Shown here: positions 17,380-25,848 of the stretch, in pieces
How positions within the stretch are numbered: the first letter of the stretch is position 1
How the letters are laid out: every line of letters starts with the position of its first letter
Source of the DNA: Paenibacillus segetis
GTDB taxonomy: Bacteria > Bacillota > Bacilli > Paenibacillales > Paenibacillaceae
Assembly (NCBI RefSeq): GCF_014639155.1
Contig: NZ_BMFT01000002.1
Location: 186,001 to 250,000 of the forward strand
Direction: 5' to 3'
Length of the DNA: 64,000 bases
Made by a program: the position numbers and the translations under genes
The notes under the pieces: generated by a model
The model's database searches: none
Told to the model about the DNA's origin: nothing
The model's input: the letters and a program-made list of their open reading frames with translations, nothing else

Positions 17380-17545
17380 GCATGTGGCGTACATTCGTAA
17401 CCTTTCTTAGTCCTACACGTTTATCTATCAGGATCATCCTCATGATGACTCCACGCTTGATCAAGTGGATAATAGAAGTTATGGTAAATATGAGTACGGT
17501 GCATGCTAAGGTTGATAGGATTAATTGATATGGGAGTTGGATGAG

Positions 17546-18244
17546 ATGAAGCTTATCACCATTTTAATAGCGGATGATGAAGCGGAAATTGCAGATCTGA
17601 TCGCGTTACATTTGAAAAAAGAAGGATATCATATTATCAAAGCAGCCGACGGGAAAGAGGCTATGCAAGCCATTCAATCCCAATCGATAGATTTGGCGAT
17701 CTTAGATATTATGATGCCAGAGCTAGATGGGTATGAAGTCACTAGGCAAATTCGCGAAAAACATCATATGCCGATTATTTTTTTGAGCGCGAAAACTTCT
17801 GACCTCGATAAGATTACTGGGCTTGTTATGGGGGCCGATGATTACATGACCAAACCATTCAATCCAATGGAGTTAGTTGCACGTGTCAATTCTCAACTGC
17901 GCCGATCCATGCAATTCAGTCAACCCTCAGTAGCGACCAAACCTATACTTGAAGCGGGAGGATTGACCATATGCCCCGATCAGCATACCGTTACCCTGTA
18001 TGGCGAATTGATCGAGCTCACGCCCAAGGAATTCGATATTTTATATTTGTTAGCTAAGAATCCCAAGCAGGTCTTCAATGTGGAAAGCATCTTCCAGCAT
18101 GTGTGGGGCGAAGCGTACTATGAGAGTGGCAATAATACGGTCATGGTGCATATTCGGGCCTTACGTAAAAAGCTAGGCGACGACATCAATAAGACCAAAT
18201 TTATCAAAACCATTTGGGGTGTGGGGTATACGTTCAATGGATAA
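17546..18244 (+). CDS. vanR: VanR-like OmpR-family response regulator
   Basis: 232 residues from the ATG at 17546 (GGGAG 9 bases upstream). Receiver domain with phosphoacceptor Asp54 (AILDIMMPELDG) and conserved Lys103 (MTKPF), then an OmpR winged helix ending KTIWGVGYTFNG. It overlaps the kinase gene by 8 bases. With the VanY- and VanZ-like genes downstream it fits the vanRS-type regulators common in Paenibacillus. The name is by context and overall resemblance; other OmpR groups are possible. Confidence 0.8.
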   Translation: MKLITILIADDEAEIADLIALHLKKEGYHIIKAADGKEAMQAIQSQSIDLAILDIMMPELDGYEVTRQIREKHHMPIIFLSAKTSDLDKITGLVMGADDYMTKPFNPMELVARVNSQLRRSMQFSQPSVATKPILEAGGLTICPDQHTVTLYGELIELTPKEFDILYLLAKNPKQVFNVESIFQHVWGEAYYESGNNTVMVHIRALRKKLGDDINKTKFIKTIWGVGYTFNG

Positions 18245-19337
18245 AATATTCCGTAGCTTTCGGACCAGGATGATTCTGTTGCTAGGGCTAAGTATGTTAA
18301 TATCCGGCTTGATTACGTACTCTATATATAAAATTCTTCAGTTGTATTATCGTTCTCAGGTGAAATTTGAAGATCCATTAACTCCGATTCGCTACTTCAT
18401 GAGAGATATTGGCGACGTGAACGCCTTTCTGATTATATTTATTCCTCTGGCGATTTTCTTCTTTTTTATACTGACCAAACCATATGCGACCTATTTCAAT
18501 GAAATCTCTAGGGGCATTCATCAGCTTGCTAAGGGGGATTTTAACCATCGTGTCCATATTTCCTCCAATGATGAGTTTAGACAAATTGCAGATGACCTTA
18601 ATCTTGCCAGCGAAAAATTACAAGAGGCTGTTGAAAGAGGAGAATTTGCGGAAAATAGTAAGGATCAGTTGGTCGTTAATCTAGCGCATGACTTACGTAC
18701 GCCACTGACTTCTGTGCTAGGTTATCTCGATTGGATTCTTAAGGATCGTGATCTAACCGAAGAGCAGGTCAGGCATTATGCAAACATTGCTTATACCAAA
18801 TCACAGCGTTTGGAAAGGCTCATTGATGAGCTATTCGAAATCACCAGAATGAGCTATGGCAGACTGCCTATTGAACAGTCACGAATAGATATAAGTGAGC
18901 TCCTAGTGCAATTAAATGAAGAAATGTATCCAACTTTTGAGAATAATAACGTAACTTCGAGATTGACTATTACGCCTAATCTATGGATTAACGGAGACGG
19001 AGAGCTGCTGGCACGGGTGTTTGAGAATCTTTTAGCCAATGCAATTCGTTATGGTAAAGACGGTCAGTTTGTAGATATCAATTGTGAATCGAAGGAAGGA
19101 CAAGTGGTAGTTCAGGTGATCAATTATGGAGGGTTTATTGCCCCAGAAGAATTACCGCATATTTTTGACCTGTATTATACGAGCAACCGAGCGCGGACAC
19201 ATCAAGATGGCGGGACTGGACTTGGTTTATTTATAGCGAAAAATATAGTAGAGCAACATGACGGGATCATTACTGCTGAGAGTAATGTGGTAAGTACGCA
19301 ATTTGAAGTGAGGTTGCCGCTGGACATGGGCAATTGA
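18237..19337 (+). CDS. vanS: VanS-like sensor histidine kinase
   Basis: 366 residues. Two membrane segments (about 12-32 and 62-80) enclose a short extracellular loop, as in VanS. A HAMP-like linker is followed by the phosphoacceptor His151 (VNLAHDLRTPLTSVLGYLDW) and an ATPase domain with GGTGLGLFIAKNIVEQHDG. It overlaps vanR by 8 bases, so translation is coupled. The small sensor loop suggests membrane or cell-wall stress sensing. Confidence 0.85.
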   Translation: MDKIFRSFRTRMILLLGLSMLISGLITYSIYKILQLYYRSQVKFEDPLTPIRYFMRDIGDVNAFLIIFIPLAIFFFFILTKPYATYFNEISRGIHQLAKGDFNHRVHISSNDEFRQIADDLNLASEKLQEAVERGEFAENSKDQLVVNLAHDLRTPLTSVLGYLDWILKDRDLTEEQVRHYANIAYTKSQRLERLIDELFEITRMSYGRLPIEQSRIDISELLVQLNEEMYPTFENNNVTSRLTITPNLWINGDGELLARVFENLLANAIRYGKDGQFVDINCESKEGQVVVQVINYGGFIAPEELPHIFDLYYTSNRARTHQDGGTGLGLFIAKNIVEQHDGIITAESNVVSTQFEVRLPLDMGN

Positions 19338-19340
19338 AAA

Positions 19341-19369
19341 TGAGACAAGAAACCTGTCCCTCTGTCCCA
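19341..19369. repeat. GGGACA-family repeat, single unit
   Basis: TGAGACAAGAAACC...CTCTGTCCCA begins 3 bases after the vanS stop. It separates vanS from vanY within an otherwise continuous cluster and might reduce read-through into vanY. Confidence 0.75.
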
Positions 19370-19458
19370 TCTTAAGAAAATCTTTAGATTTGTCCTATTT
19401 TTTCTTAAACATTTTTCTCTATCCTAGGTATTATGAAGGATCAAGGAGGAAACTGCAC

Positions 19459-20367
19459 ATGAAGAAGTGGGGCTTTTTGCTGTTGATTGTATTGCTGCTA
19501 GTCGTTGGATCTCGGTATTTGGGACCATACGCCCAGCAAGAAAATAAGCTAATTAATGAAAAGCGAATAGTTCGGGAGGATAGCGATACTCATAAGGTTG
19601 CAGATACCGTTTCGAATCCCTTTGGAAATACGAAGAAAATAGTCGTGACTCAAGATCAGATCTACCAAGGCAATTTGTTGCTGGTGAACAAAGACTATCC
19701 TGTTCAGCAACAAAGTGTGAAGTCTGATGTTGTTAATCTATTTAAGCAAAACAATATGGTGAAGAGTTATGGACTGTTGGATACGAATATCAGGTTGTCT
19801 AAAAGTGTAGCGGAACAATTTCAGAAGATGATAGAGGTTGCGGAGAGCGATGGGGTTAATCGCTTTATGATCAGTAGTGGCTATCGGGACTTTGAGGAGC
19901 AAGAAGAATTGTATCAGACCAAGGGCTCGGATTACGCTTTGCCAGCGGGGTACAGTGAGCATAATTTAGGATTATCGCTTGATGTAGGCTCCACTCAAGC
20001 CGAGATGAGTAAAGCGCCTGAAGGCAAATGGTTGAAGGAAAATGCCTGGAAGTATGGCTTTATTTTGCGTTACCCAGAGGATAAAACGGCGATTACAGGG
20101 ATTCAATATGAGCCTTGGCATTTTCGCTATGTTGGTACGCCGCATAGTGTCATTATGCAGGAGCATAATCTGACGCTAGAAGAGTACGTAGATTTCTTGA
20201 AAGAACACGGGAGTATTTCAACAACAGTTGCGGGCAAGGAATATGAGGTTACTTATTATCCTGTTTCGAAACGAACGACCGTAAAAATACCAGCGAATAG
20301 TCAGTATGAGATATCCGGGAATAATTTAGATGGAGTTATTATCACTGTCGAATTAGATGGGGAATGA
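19459..20367 (+). CDS. vanY: VanY-type D,D-carboxypeptidase (peptidase M15B)
   Basis: 302 residues from the ATG at 19459 (AGGAGG 9 bases upstream). One N-terminal membrane anchor (about 5-22), then an M15 domain with zinc ligands His168 and Asp175 (SEHNLGLSLD) and His221, with Glu218 as base (EPWHFRYVG). The family removes the terminal D-Ala from peptidoglycan stem peptides outside the membrane. A C-terminal extension of about 60 residues follows. No vanH, vanA or vanX is nearby, so this is a cell-wall trimming module rather than a full glycopeptide-resistance set. Confidence 0.92.
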   Translation: MKKWGFLLLIVLLLVVGSRYLGPYAQQENKLINEKRIVREDSDTHKVADTVSNPFGNTKKIVVTQDQIYQGNLLLVNKDYPVQQQSVKSDVVNLFKQNNMVKSYGLLDTNIRLSKSVAEQFQKMIEVAESDGVNRFMISSGYRDFEEQEELYQTKGSDYALPAGYSEHNLGLSLDVGSTQAEMSKAPEGKWLKENAWKYGFILRYPEDKTAITGIQYEPWHFRYVGTPHSVIMQEHNLTLEEYVDFLKEHGSISTTVAGKEYEVTYYPVSKRTTVKIPANSQYEISGNNLDGVIITVELDGE

Positions 20368-20381
20368 GGTGAGGAACTACA

Positions 20382-20912
20382 ATGAAACCTATGAAGCCTG
20401 TATTGAGAGTTGTTCTAACCGCAGGATTTGTCGTGTATTTATATGCACTAATGAGGCTGATTTTATTAAAATGGAATCCTCCCAACCTCCCGTTTCTCTA
20501 CGGTCAATTGTTGCAGGCTTTTAACAAACCTGAGCGGGTATTTGGATCCGGTGCACGGCTAGGAAATTTAGTCCCCTTTAAGGAGATCCTAAATGCAATG
20601 AAGGATATATCGCTCTCTGATCCTCATTCACTGATTAACTTAGTAGGGAATATCGCGGTGTTTGTTCCGTTCGGAGTGTTCATTTCCATACTATTTCATC
20701 ATAAGGGTGCATCTTTTAGGAGAGTGTTGATTTCATCTCTAGCTCTCAGTTTGAGTTTCGAAGTGGCACAACTTGTGTTATACATTGGAACCTTTGATGT
20801 GGATGATCTGATCTTGAATACAACTGGCGGATTGATCGGTTATGGTGTCGTAAGATTGTTTATGTGGGTATGGGGCAGAGATGGGGGGACGGGTTCCTTG
20901 TCCCACTCTTAA
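20382..20912 (+). CDS. vanZ: VanZ family membrane protein
   Basis: 176 residues starting 14 bases after vanY, so co-transcribed. Contains the VanZ core (NLVPFKEIL, LINLVGNIAVFVPFGVF, SLSFEVAQLVLYIGTFDVDDLILNTTGGLIGYG) and four to five membrane helices. VanZ relatives lower sensitivity to teicoplanin or other lipoglycopeptides by an unclear mechanism. The last eight or so residues (GGTGSLSHS) are encoded by a GGGACA-family repeat, so the native C-terminus was probably altered by its insertion. Confidence 0.92.
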   Translation: MKPMKPVLRVVLTAGFVVYLYALMRLILLKWNPPNLPFLYGQLLQAFNKPERVFGSGARLGNLVPFKEILNAMKDISLSDPHSLINLVGNIAVFVPFGVFISILFHHKGASFRRVLISSLALSLSFEVAQLVLYIGTFDVDDLILNTTGGLIGYGVVRLFMWVWGRDGGTGSLSHS

Positions 20913-20942
20913 CTGGGATAAAGGACCTGTCCCCCTGTCCCA
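20885..20942. repeat. GGGACA-family repeat pair overlapping the vanZ 3' end
   Basis: Unit one (GGGGACGGGTTCCTTGTCCC, 20885-20904) lies within the vanZ reading frame; unit two (20914-20942, TGGGATAAAGGACC...CCTGTCCCA) is inverted and ends 16 bases before the dedA stop on the other strand. The outer edge of unit two reappears at 32557 at the border of a decayed dedA copy. Confidence 0.88.
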
Positions 20943-20958
20943 CCTACCACGCCGTTTC

Positions 20959-21579
20959 CTAATTCTCTTTCTTCTTCAAGAATCTTTTCTTCATGAATAG
21001 GAAGACACATAGGGCAAAGATCAATATCAAGGCAATATAGATGATGTTCGAATAGACATCCATATAACCAACGATATCTCCCCAGGAAGAGCCAACCGCA
21101 GCGCCAATATAGATAAGAACTGTATTCCAGATTAAGGAACCAAGCGTTGTAAGAGATAGAAAAGTAGCAAAATTCATTCGTATACTACCGGCCGGGATAG
21201 AGATTAAGCTTCTTATCAACGGGACGAACCGACACACAAATACTGCCCATGAGCCATATTTGTTAAACCAGGCATCCGCCTTATGGATATCTTTGTTCGT
21301 TAAACGAAGGATGCGACCATATTTGACGATAATCATTTCCAACCTTTTGACATCAAGCAGTAGACCAATCCAATACAAAATGATGGCTCCGACTACTGAA
21401 CCAATGGTGGATGCGATAATGACTCCGATAATACTTAGATTTGAATAGGTAGTCATAAAACCGCCAAAGGTGAGAATAACCTCTGATGGAATAGGTGGGA
21501 AAAGATTCTCTATCGCAATCAATAGAAAAATACCAATATAGCCAAACTGATTCATGACGTCAGTGATCCATTGTTCCAT
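20959..21579 (-). CDS. DedA family membrane protein (VTT domain)
   Basis: 206 residues with the DedA signatures: ENLFPPIPSEVIL near residue 24, the R-FVPLIRSLISIPAG motif in the middle, and a C-terminal helix followed by a lysine-rich tail. About five membrane segments. Many DedA proteins take part in phospholipid or undecaprenyl-phosphate flipping and membrane-potential upkeep. It follows padR by 27 bases on the same strand. A frameshifted second copy of its 3' half lies at 32557-32916. Confidence 0.93.
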   Translation of the reverse strand: MEQWITDVMNQFGYIGIFLLIAIENLFPPIPSEVILTFGGFMTTYSNLSIIGVIIASTIGSVVGAIILYWIGLLLDVKRLEMIIVKYGRILRLTNKDIHKADAWFNKYGSWAVFVCRFVPLIRSLISIPAGSIRMNFATFLSLTTLGSLIWNTVLIYIGAAVGSSWGDIVGYMDVYSNIIYIALILIFALCVFLFMKKRFLKKKEN

Positions 21580-21606
21580 TTCTACACTCCTATCAGATTT
21601 GTTTTT

Positions 21607-21945
21607 CTAAGTTACATGCTCTTTTGGACTTTGAATAAATCGATTCACAATGTTGGTTGTATTCACCCAATCCTGAATATCTCTATTTAACAACTGTACT
21701 CCCTCTTCCGTAATGGAATAATATTTACGCTTTCCCCCGTGAGTTTCATCACCCCAAAAGGAGGAAATGGCATCATGCTTCTCCAACCGTTTGAGGGCCA
21801 AGTACAGCGTAGCCTCTTGTATCTCAAATTCCCCCTGGGTTTTTAACTTTATCGTCCTAGATATCTCGTATCCGTAGCTCGCTTTTTCTTTAAGAACAGA
21901 TAAAATCAGCAGATCGATGGTACCCTTTAGCATTTCGGTATTCAA
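21607..21945 (-). CDS. PadR family transcriptional regulator
   Basis: 112 residues from a TTG at 21945 (GGGGGTG a few bases upstream); the first internal ATG lacks a ribosome site. Winged-helix PadR domain: MLKGTIDLLILSVLKEKASYGYEI, EIQEATLYLALKRLEKH, GGKRKYYSITEEGV. It lies upstream of dedA in one operon and probably represses it together with itself. Two AGTACT hexamers sit at the likely promoter. Confidence 0.9.
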   Translation of the reverse strand: MNTEMLKGTIDLLILSVLKEKASYGYEISRTIKLKTQGEFEIQEATLYLALKRLEKHDAISSFWGDETHGGKRKYYSITEEGVQLLNRDIQDWVNTTNIVNRFIQSPKEHVT

Positions 21946-21963
21946 AGTGTCACCCCCAAAATA

Positions 21964-21986
21964 AGTACTCAACTATATTAAGTACT
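21964..21986. promoter_or_regulatory. Putative PadR operator
   Basis: Two self-palindromic AGTACT hexamers (21964-21969 and 21981-21986) are 17 bp apart, about 20 bases upstream of the padR start. Assignment to PadR is by position only. Confidence 0.45.
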
Positions 21987-22105
21987 TTTTTATCATAAAT
22001 GAGATGGTTTGAAAATGCAAAATAGTTGGAAAGCATGAAAACGAGATTGCTAATTTCATAGTGGTCAGATAAACTTGGTAAAAATATACGGGGGGGAAAT
22101 TGGCC

Positions 22106-22660
22106 GTGGTGGAAAATAGCGAGTTAAGACAGTTTCCGGTACTAGAGACCGAGCGTTTGCGGTTAAGACAACTTGGACCGTTGGATGCTGCAGCATTGTT
22201 CCGCATTCTCTCTTCAGAAGAAGTTACACGGTATTATGGTAGATTCCCACTAATAGAACAGCTTGAAGCAGAAGAGATGATTGAACGATTTCGACTATTG
22301 TTCGAGGAGCAGAGGGGCTTTCGTTGGGGGATTGAGCTAAAGGAGAACGCACAAGTCATTGGAACGGTAGGATTCCATGCTTGGGCATATTCTCATAACC
22401 GCGCAGAGATTGGGTATGAGCTTAATGAGTCCTATCATGGCAAAGGTTATGCCCATGAGGCGCTGACAGCGGCGATATCGTATGGTTATCAGGATATGGG
22501 ACTGAATCGAATCGAGGCTCTTGTATATCCACAGAATGAAGCATCGGAAAGATTGCTGCTACGGCTTGGTTTTCAGTTGGAAGGTCTATTGAAGCAATAT
22601 GCCTTCTTTCGCGATACGTATGTGGATTTGAATATGTTTGCATTGTTGAGAGAACCGTGA
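22106..22660 (+). CDS. GNAT N-acetyltransferase, RimJ/RimL type
   Basis: About 184 residues from a GTG at 22106 (GGGGGG 9 bases upstream; TTG 22100 and GTG 22109 are alternatives). Opens with LETERLRLRQLGPLDAAAL, and has the acetyl-CoA region IGYELNESYHGKGYAHEAL and the C-terminal ASERLLLRLGFQLEG, all typical of the RimJ/RimL group that acetylates protein N-termini, amino groups of small molecules or antibiotics. The substrate is unknown. Confidence 0.9.
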   Translation: MVENSELRQFPVLETERLRLRQLGPLDAAALFRILSSEEVTRYYGRFPLIEQLEAEEMIERFRLLFEEQRGFRWGIELKENAQVIGTVGFHAWAYSHNRAEIGYELNESYHGKGYAHEALTAAISYGYQDMGLNRIEALVYPQNEASERLLLRLGFQLEGLLKQYAFFRDTYVDLNMFALLREP

Positions 22661-22755
22661 ACCTAGTGGAAAGTGGTGAGAGTTAATCGGGGGGAACCGT
22701 ATAACAAGATAATATGGTATGAGTACACATTCGGTGAATTAGGAGATTTCTAAAT

Positions 22756-23412
22756 ATGCAAAAGAAGATTTTGATCGTTGAAGACGATATCCATATATCC
22801 AAAATCATTAAAATGAATCTCAACCTCGTGAACTACGTGACGACTGAGGTGTACGACGGCTTGGCTGCGCTTGAGGCGGTGAAGCAAGAGAAGTTTGATC
22901 TCATCCTGCTCGACGTCATGATTCCGCTGCTCGACGGATTTGCGTTAATGGAAAAAATCCAGCCTTACCGCATTCCGGTCATTTTCCTGACGGCGAAAAA
23001 CTCGGTTTACGACAAAGTGGGCGGATTGAACTTGGGAGCCGACGACTACATGGTCAAGCCCTTTGAAGGGATTGAACTACTGGCCAGGATTGAAACCGTA
23101 TTGCGAAGATACGGCAAAGAAGAACACATGATAAAGTTTCGAAACATTCAAATAGACTTAGACAAACGAGAAGTGACCCAACAGGGGGAGCCAGTCGAAC
23201 TGACCCCGAAGGAATACGAGTTGATTGTCGTGTTGCTGAAAAATAAGAACATCGCCCTCTCCAGAGAGCAGTTCATCGATAAAGTATGGGGAGGCGACTA
23301 TTACGGCGAGACGAGAACGGTCGATATGCATATCAAATCGGTGCGCAAGAAGCTTCAGCTTCAGGATCATATTAAGACCATTTACAAAATCGGTTACCGG
23401 CTGGAGGATTGA
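22756..23412 (+). CDS. OmpR-family response regulator
   Basis: 218 residues. Receiver with Asp53 (LILLDVMIPLLDG) and Lys101 (MVKPFEG), then an OmpR winged helix (LTPKEYELIVVLLKNKN, TVDMHIKSVRKKLQ, IYKIGYRLED). AGGAG lies 10 bases upstream. The kinase gene begins 3 bases after its stop and a lipoprotein gene overlaps the kinase, so the three form one operon. Confidence 0.93.
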   Translation: MQKKILIVEDDIHISKIIKMNLNLVNYVTTEVYDGLAALEAVKQEKFDLILLDVMIPLLDGFALMEKIQPYRIPVIFLTAKNSVYDKVGGLNLGADDYMVKPFEGIELLARIETVLRRYGKEEHMIKFRNIQIDLDKREVTQQGEPVELTPKEYELIVVLLKNKNIALSREQFIDKVWGGDYYGETRTVDMHIKSVRKKLQLQDHIKTIYKIGYRLED

Positions 23413-23415
23413 CCG

Positions 23416-24855
23416 ATGAAATTTTGGCAAAAAATTTATTTGTTCTCTTTTCTGGTCTTTGTAATCATCTTTAATGCGGCTTCCATTATGGTCATTGAGC
23501 GGAGCCATAACAAAATGCTTGGACAGGAAATCAATAACGTGTTAAGCCAGAATATGAGCATTCATTCCAGCGTAGATGCGATTGTTCCGATCCTTCGTAT
23601 CTACGATTCTATTGATTACGAGAAAACGGTATTAACCAGTATCGCCAATGAATTTGTTGCGAAGAATAGCGACGAACATGTTTATATGGAGATTACAAAC
23701 GATACGAACCAGATGATCTTCAGCAATACCGATTTCACGATGCCGACGCATCGTGAGGAATTGGATAACCTGGATATCGACGAAATTAATTACATATTGC
23801 GGGATATCGATCAGCATACGATATTATTCACATCGAACATTACGAATATTAATAATAAAAGATATGTGTTCACCTACATGAAAGACGTTACTCCCTTGTA
23901 CCAGGATCGCTTGGATCAGTACGGTTTTTTCGTAAGAGTAGATTTGGCCGCATGTTTCCTCTATATGCTTATTATGCTTTTTGTGAGCAGAGGGCTGACG
24001 AAGCCGATCAATCAACTCAATCGAACGGCTCAAGTCATTGCGCAGGGGGGCTTTTCGGAACGTGTTAGGTTGAAATCAAAGGATGAAATAGGCGTATTGG
24101 CACGCAATTTTAATGATATGGCTTCGGTTGTCGAGAATACAATTAATGAGCTTGAGCGGCACAATCAAGAGAAGCAAAGGTTCATCAATAATTTTACTCA
24201 TGAATTAAAAACGCCGCTCACGTCGATTATCGGATATACAAATTTCCTGAGGACGACTAAATACAACGAAGAGCGGTTTCTGGATGGGTTGAATATCATT
24301 TACTCGGAAGGCAAGCGATTAGAATCGCTTTCTTTCAAGCTAATGGATTTAATTATGCTTCAGGAGGATCATTTCCAGATGGAGGAGCATGATATGGGAG
24401 CCGTTATCGCCGAGATCGAGCCTGCATTGGAGATGATGGCCAAGGAGAAGCAGGTTTTGATCATCACGGATTGCGAAGAGGGCAAGCTACAACTAGACAA
24501 GGATTTGATCAAAATTCTGATCTTCAATCTGGTTGACAATGCGCTTAAAGCTTCAGCCGAACAACAGAGCATCATGCTCCGTACTTACTGGCGTGACGGC
24601 CGTTACATTCTTGAAGTGATTGATCAAGGCATCGGTATTAGCAAAGAGCATGGGGACAAAATTTTTGAACCGTTCTACATGGCGGATAAAGCTAGAACGA
24701 GAAGCTACAATGGGGCGGGCTTAGGTCTCTCGATATGTCAAAGCGTAGCGAGCATACATAATGCCGTCATCGAAGTGGGCAGTAAAGAGAATCAGGGAAC
24801 GACGATTGGCGTTATTTTCGATCAGATAGGTCCGAAAGGCGGGATGAATTCATGA
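23416..24855 (+). CDS. Sensor histidine kinase
   Basis: 479 residues. Membrane helices at about 8-27 and 172-191 bracket an extracellular sensor of about 145 residues. HAMP (about 192-245), phosphoacceptor His262 (INNFTHELKTPLTSIIGYTNF), and an ATPase domain with GAGLGLSICQSVASIHNA follow. Partner of the preceding regulator (3-base gap). Its last codons overlap the lipoprotein start by 4 bases (ATGA). Confidence 0.93.
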   Translation: MKFWQKIYLFSFLVFVIIFNAASIMVIERSHNKMLGQEINNVLSQNMSIHSSVDAIVPILRIYDSIDYEKTVLTSIANEFVAKNSDEHVYMEITNDTNQMIFSNTDFTMPTHREELDNLDIDEINYILRDIDQHTILFTSNITNINNKRYVFTYMKDVTPLYQDRLDQYGFFVRVDLAACFLYMLIMLFVSRGLTKPINQLNRTAQVIAQGGFSERVRLKSKDEIGVLARNFNDMASVVENTINELERHNQEKQRFINNFTHELKTPLTSIIGYTNFLRTTKYNEERFLDGLNIIYSEGKRLESLSFKLMDLIMLQEDHFQMEEHDMGAVIAEIEPALEMMAKEKQVLIITDCEEGKLQLDKDLIKILIFNLVDNALKASAEQQSIMLRTYWRDGRYILEVIDQGIGISKEHGDKIFEPFYMADKARTRSYNGAGLGLSICQSVASIHNAVIEVGSKENQGTTIGVIFDQIGPKGGMNS

Positions 24856-25610
24856 ATAAGCTCATTTTAGTTATCGTATGTGCGTTATTCATGTTCCTGA
24901 CGACAGGGTGTGGGGGATTGTTCAACGCGATCGAAAAGGACACTGTCATGGTAAAAAAAATAACCCAAGAGCACAACAGCAACGAAGTGAACTACGAAGG
25001 CGTTCTTTCTCAGGATACTGTGAAGACGCTCAGCTTGAATGCAGTCAACAAGTACTTTAACAAGAAGCTGACGATGGACGTGGTCCAATTCGAGTTGATG
25101 GCGATAGATCAGAAGAAGTTTAAAGATTTGCTAGACAAGGCGGAATACGGCGTTGATTCGAAACCAAAGCACAATCAGGGGTTCAAATTTGATATCAAAA
25201 AGGAGCTGAATAAATTTCCTGACGGTCTGTTTTACATGACTCTAACCCTTTCGGCTGATCGAAATGAAGTCTATGATATTGTGTTGAATGCCAAAGATGG
25301 TGAAGTAATAAAAATAGCCAAAGTAGATCAGATCTCAAAGGTCACTTATAACGATAATGAACCGAATGTGATAATGGATGGGGTAGTCGAGATCGCTAAT
25401 CAGTTTATTCAGGACAAGGGAAGTTATCCCTTGTCCGATCTAATCCTGGATGAGAAAGGCATCCGCTCTGGGATCGTAGCGGAATTGTATTATATGAGTA
25501 AGGATAACCAATCATTAAGCTACAGTATCATAATTAATACTAGAACGAAGCAAGTGGTTGGGTTTAACAAAGAAGTGATGGCGATGCTTAGTTATTTTTC
25601 AGGGTCATAA
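24852..25610 (+). CDS. Lipoprotein of unknown function, linked to the kinase
   Basis: 252 residues with a lipobox LTTGC (Cys20). The remainder is hydrophilic with two similar halves ending in beta-rich repeats (IVLNAKDGEVIKIAKV; IIINTRTKQVVGFNKE) that recall PepSY-like folds, but I do not assign a family. Translational overlap with the kinase suggests it senses or modulates the kinase at the outer face of the membrane. A strong terminator follows. Confidence 0.75.
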   Translation: MNKLILVIVCALFMFLTTGCGGLFNAIEKDTVMVKKITQEHNSNEVNYEGVLSQDTVKTLSLNAVNKYFNKKLTMDVVQFELMAIDQKKFKDLLDKAEYGVDSKPKHNQGFKFDIKKELNKFPDGLFYMTLTLSADRNEVYDIVLNAKDGEVIKIAKVDQISKVTYNDNEPNVIMDGVVEIANQFIQDKGSYPLSDLILDEKGIRSGIVAELYYMSKDNQSLSYSIIINTRTKQVVGFNKEVMAMLSYFSGS

Positions 25611-25636
25611 GTTGACCAACAGTACCAGTACCAGTG

Positions 25637-25664
25637 CCAGCTGCAGCCGCAGCTGGTATTTTTG
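25637..25664 (+). terminator. Intrinsic terminator
   Basis: CCAGCTGC / GCAGCTGG with an AGCC loop, followed by TATTTTTGT. It ends the regulator-kinase-lipoprotein operon. Confidence 0.88.
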
Positions 25665-25848
25665 TGTTGATCTGCTGGTTGAATGCAATCTTTACAACTT
25701 CAATACAAGTCCATCTAACTTATCATATATGCGCTTACTATACTGACAGAGTACCGCCGCAAGATGGATGAGGGACGATGGATTAGCGCAAGTGCCCATC
25801 TATACGGTTTTATTATTTGATATCCGAGAGACAAGGAAGCGAGACAGC

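Noticed and set aside
17546-20912. Full glycopeptide-resistance cluster
   Set aside because: Only R, S, Y and Z-like genes are present; no D-lactate dehydrogenase, ligase or dipeptidase is found in the window.
6155-20942. CRISPR array made of the GGGACA repeats
   Set aside because: The units are kilobases apart, palindromic, vary in length and have no regular spacers or cas genes.
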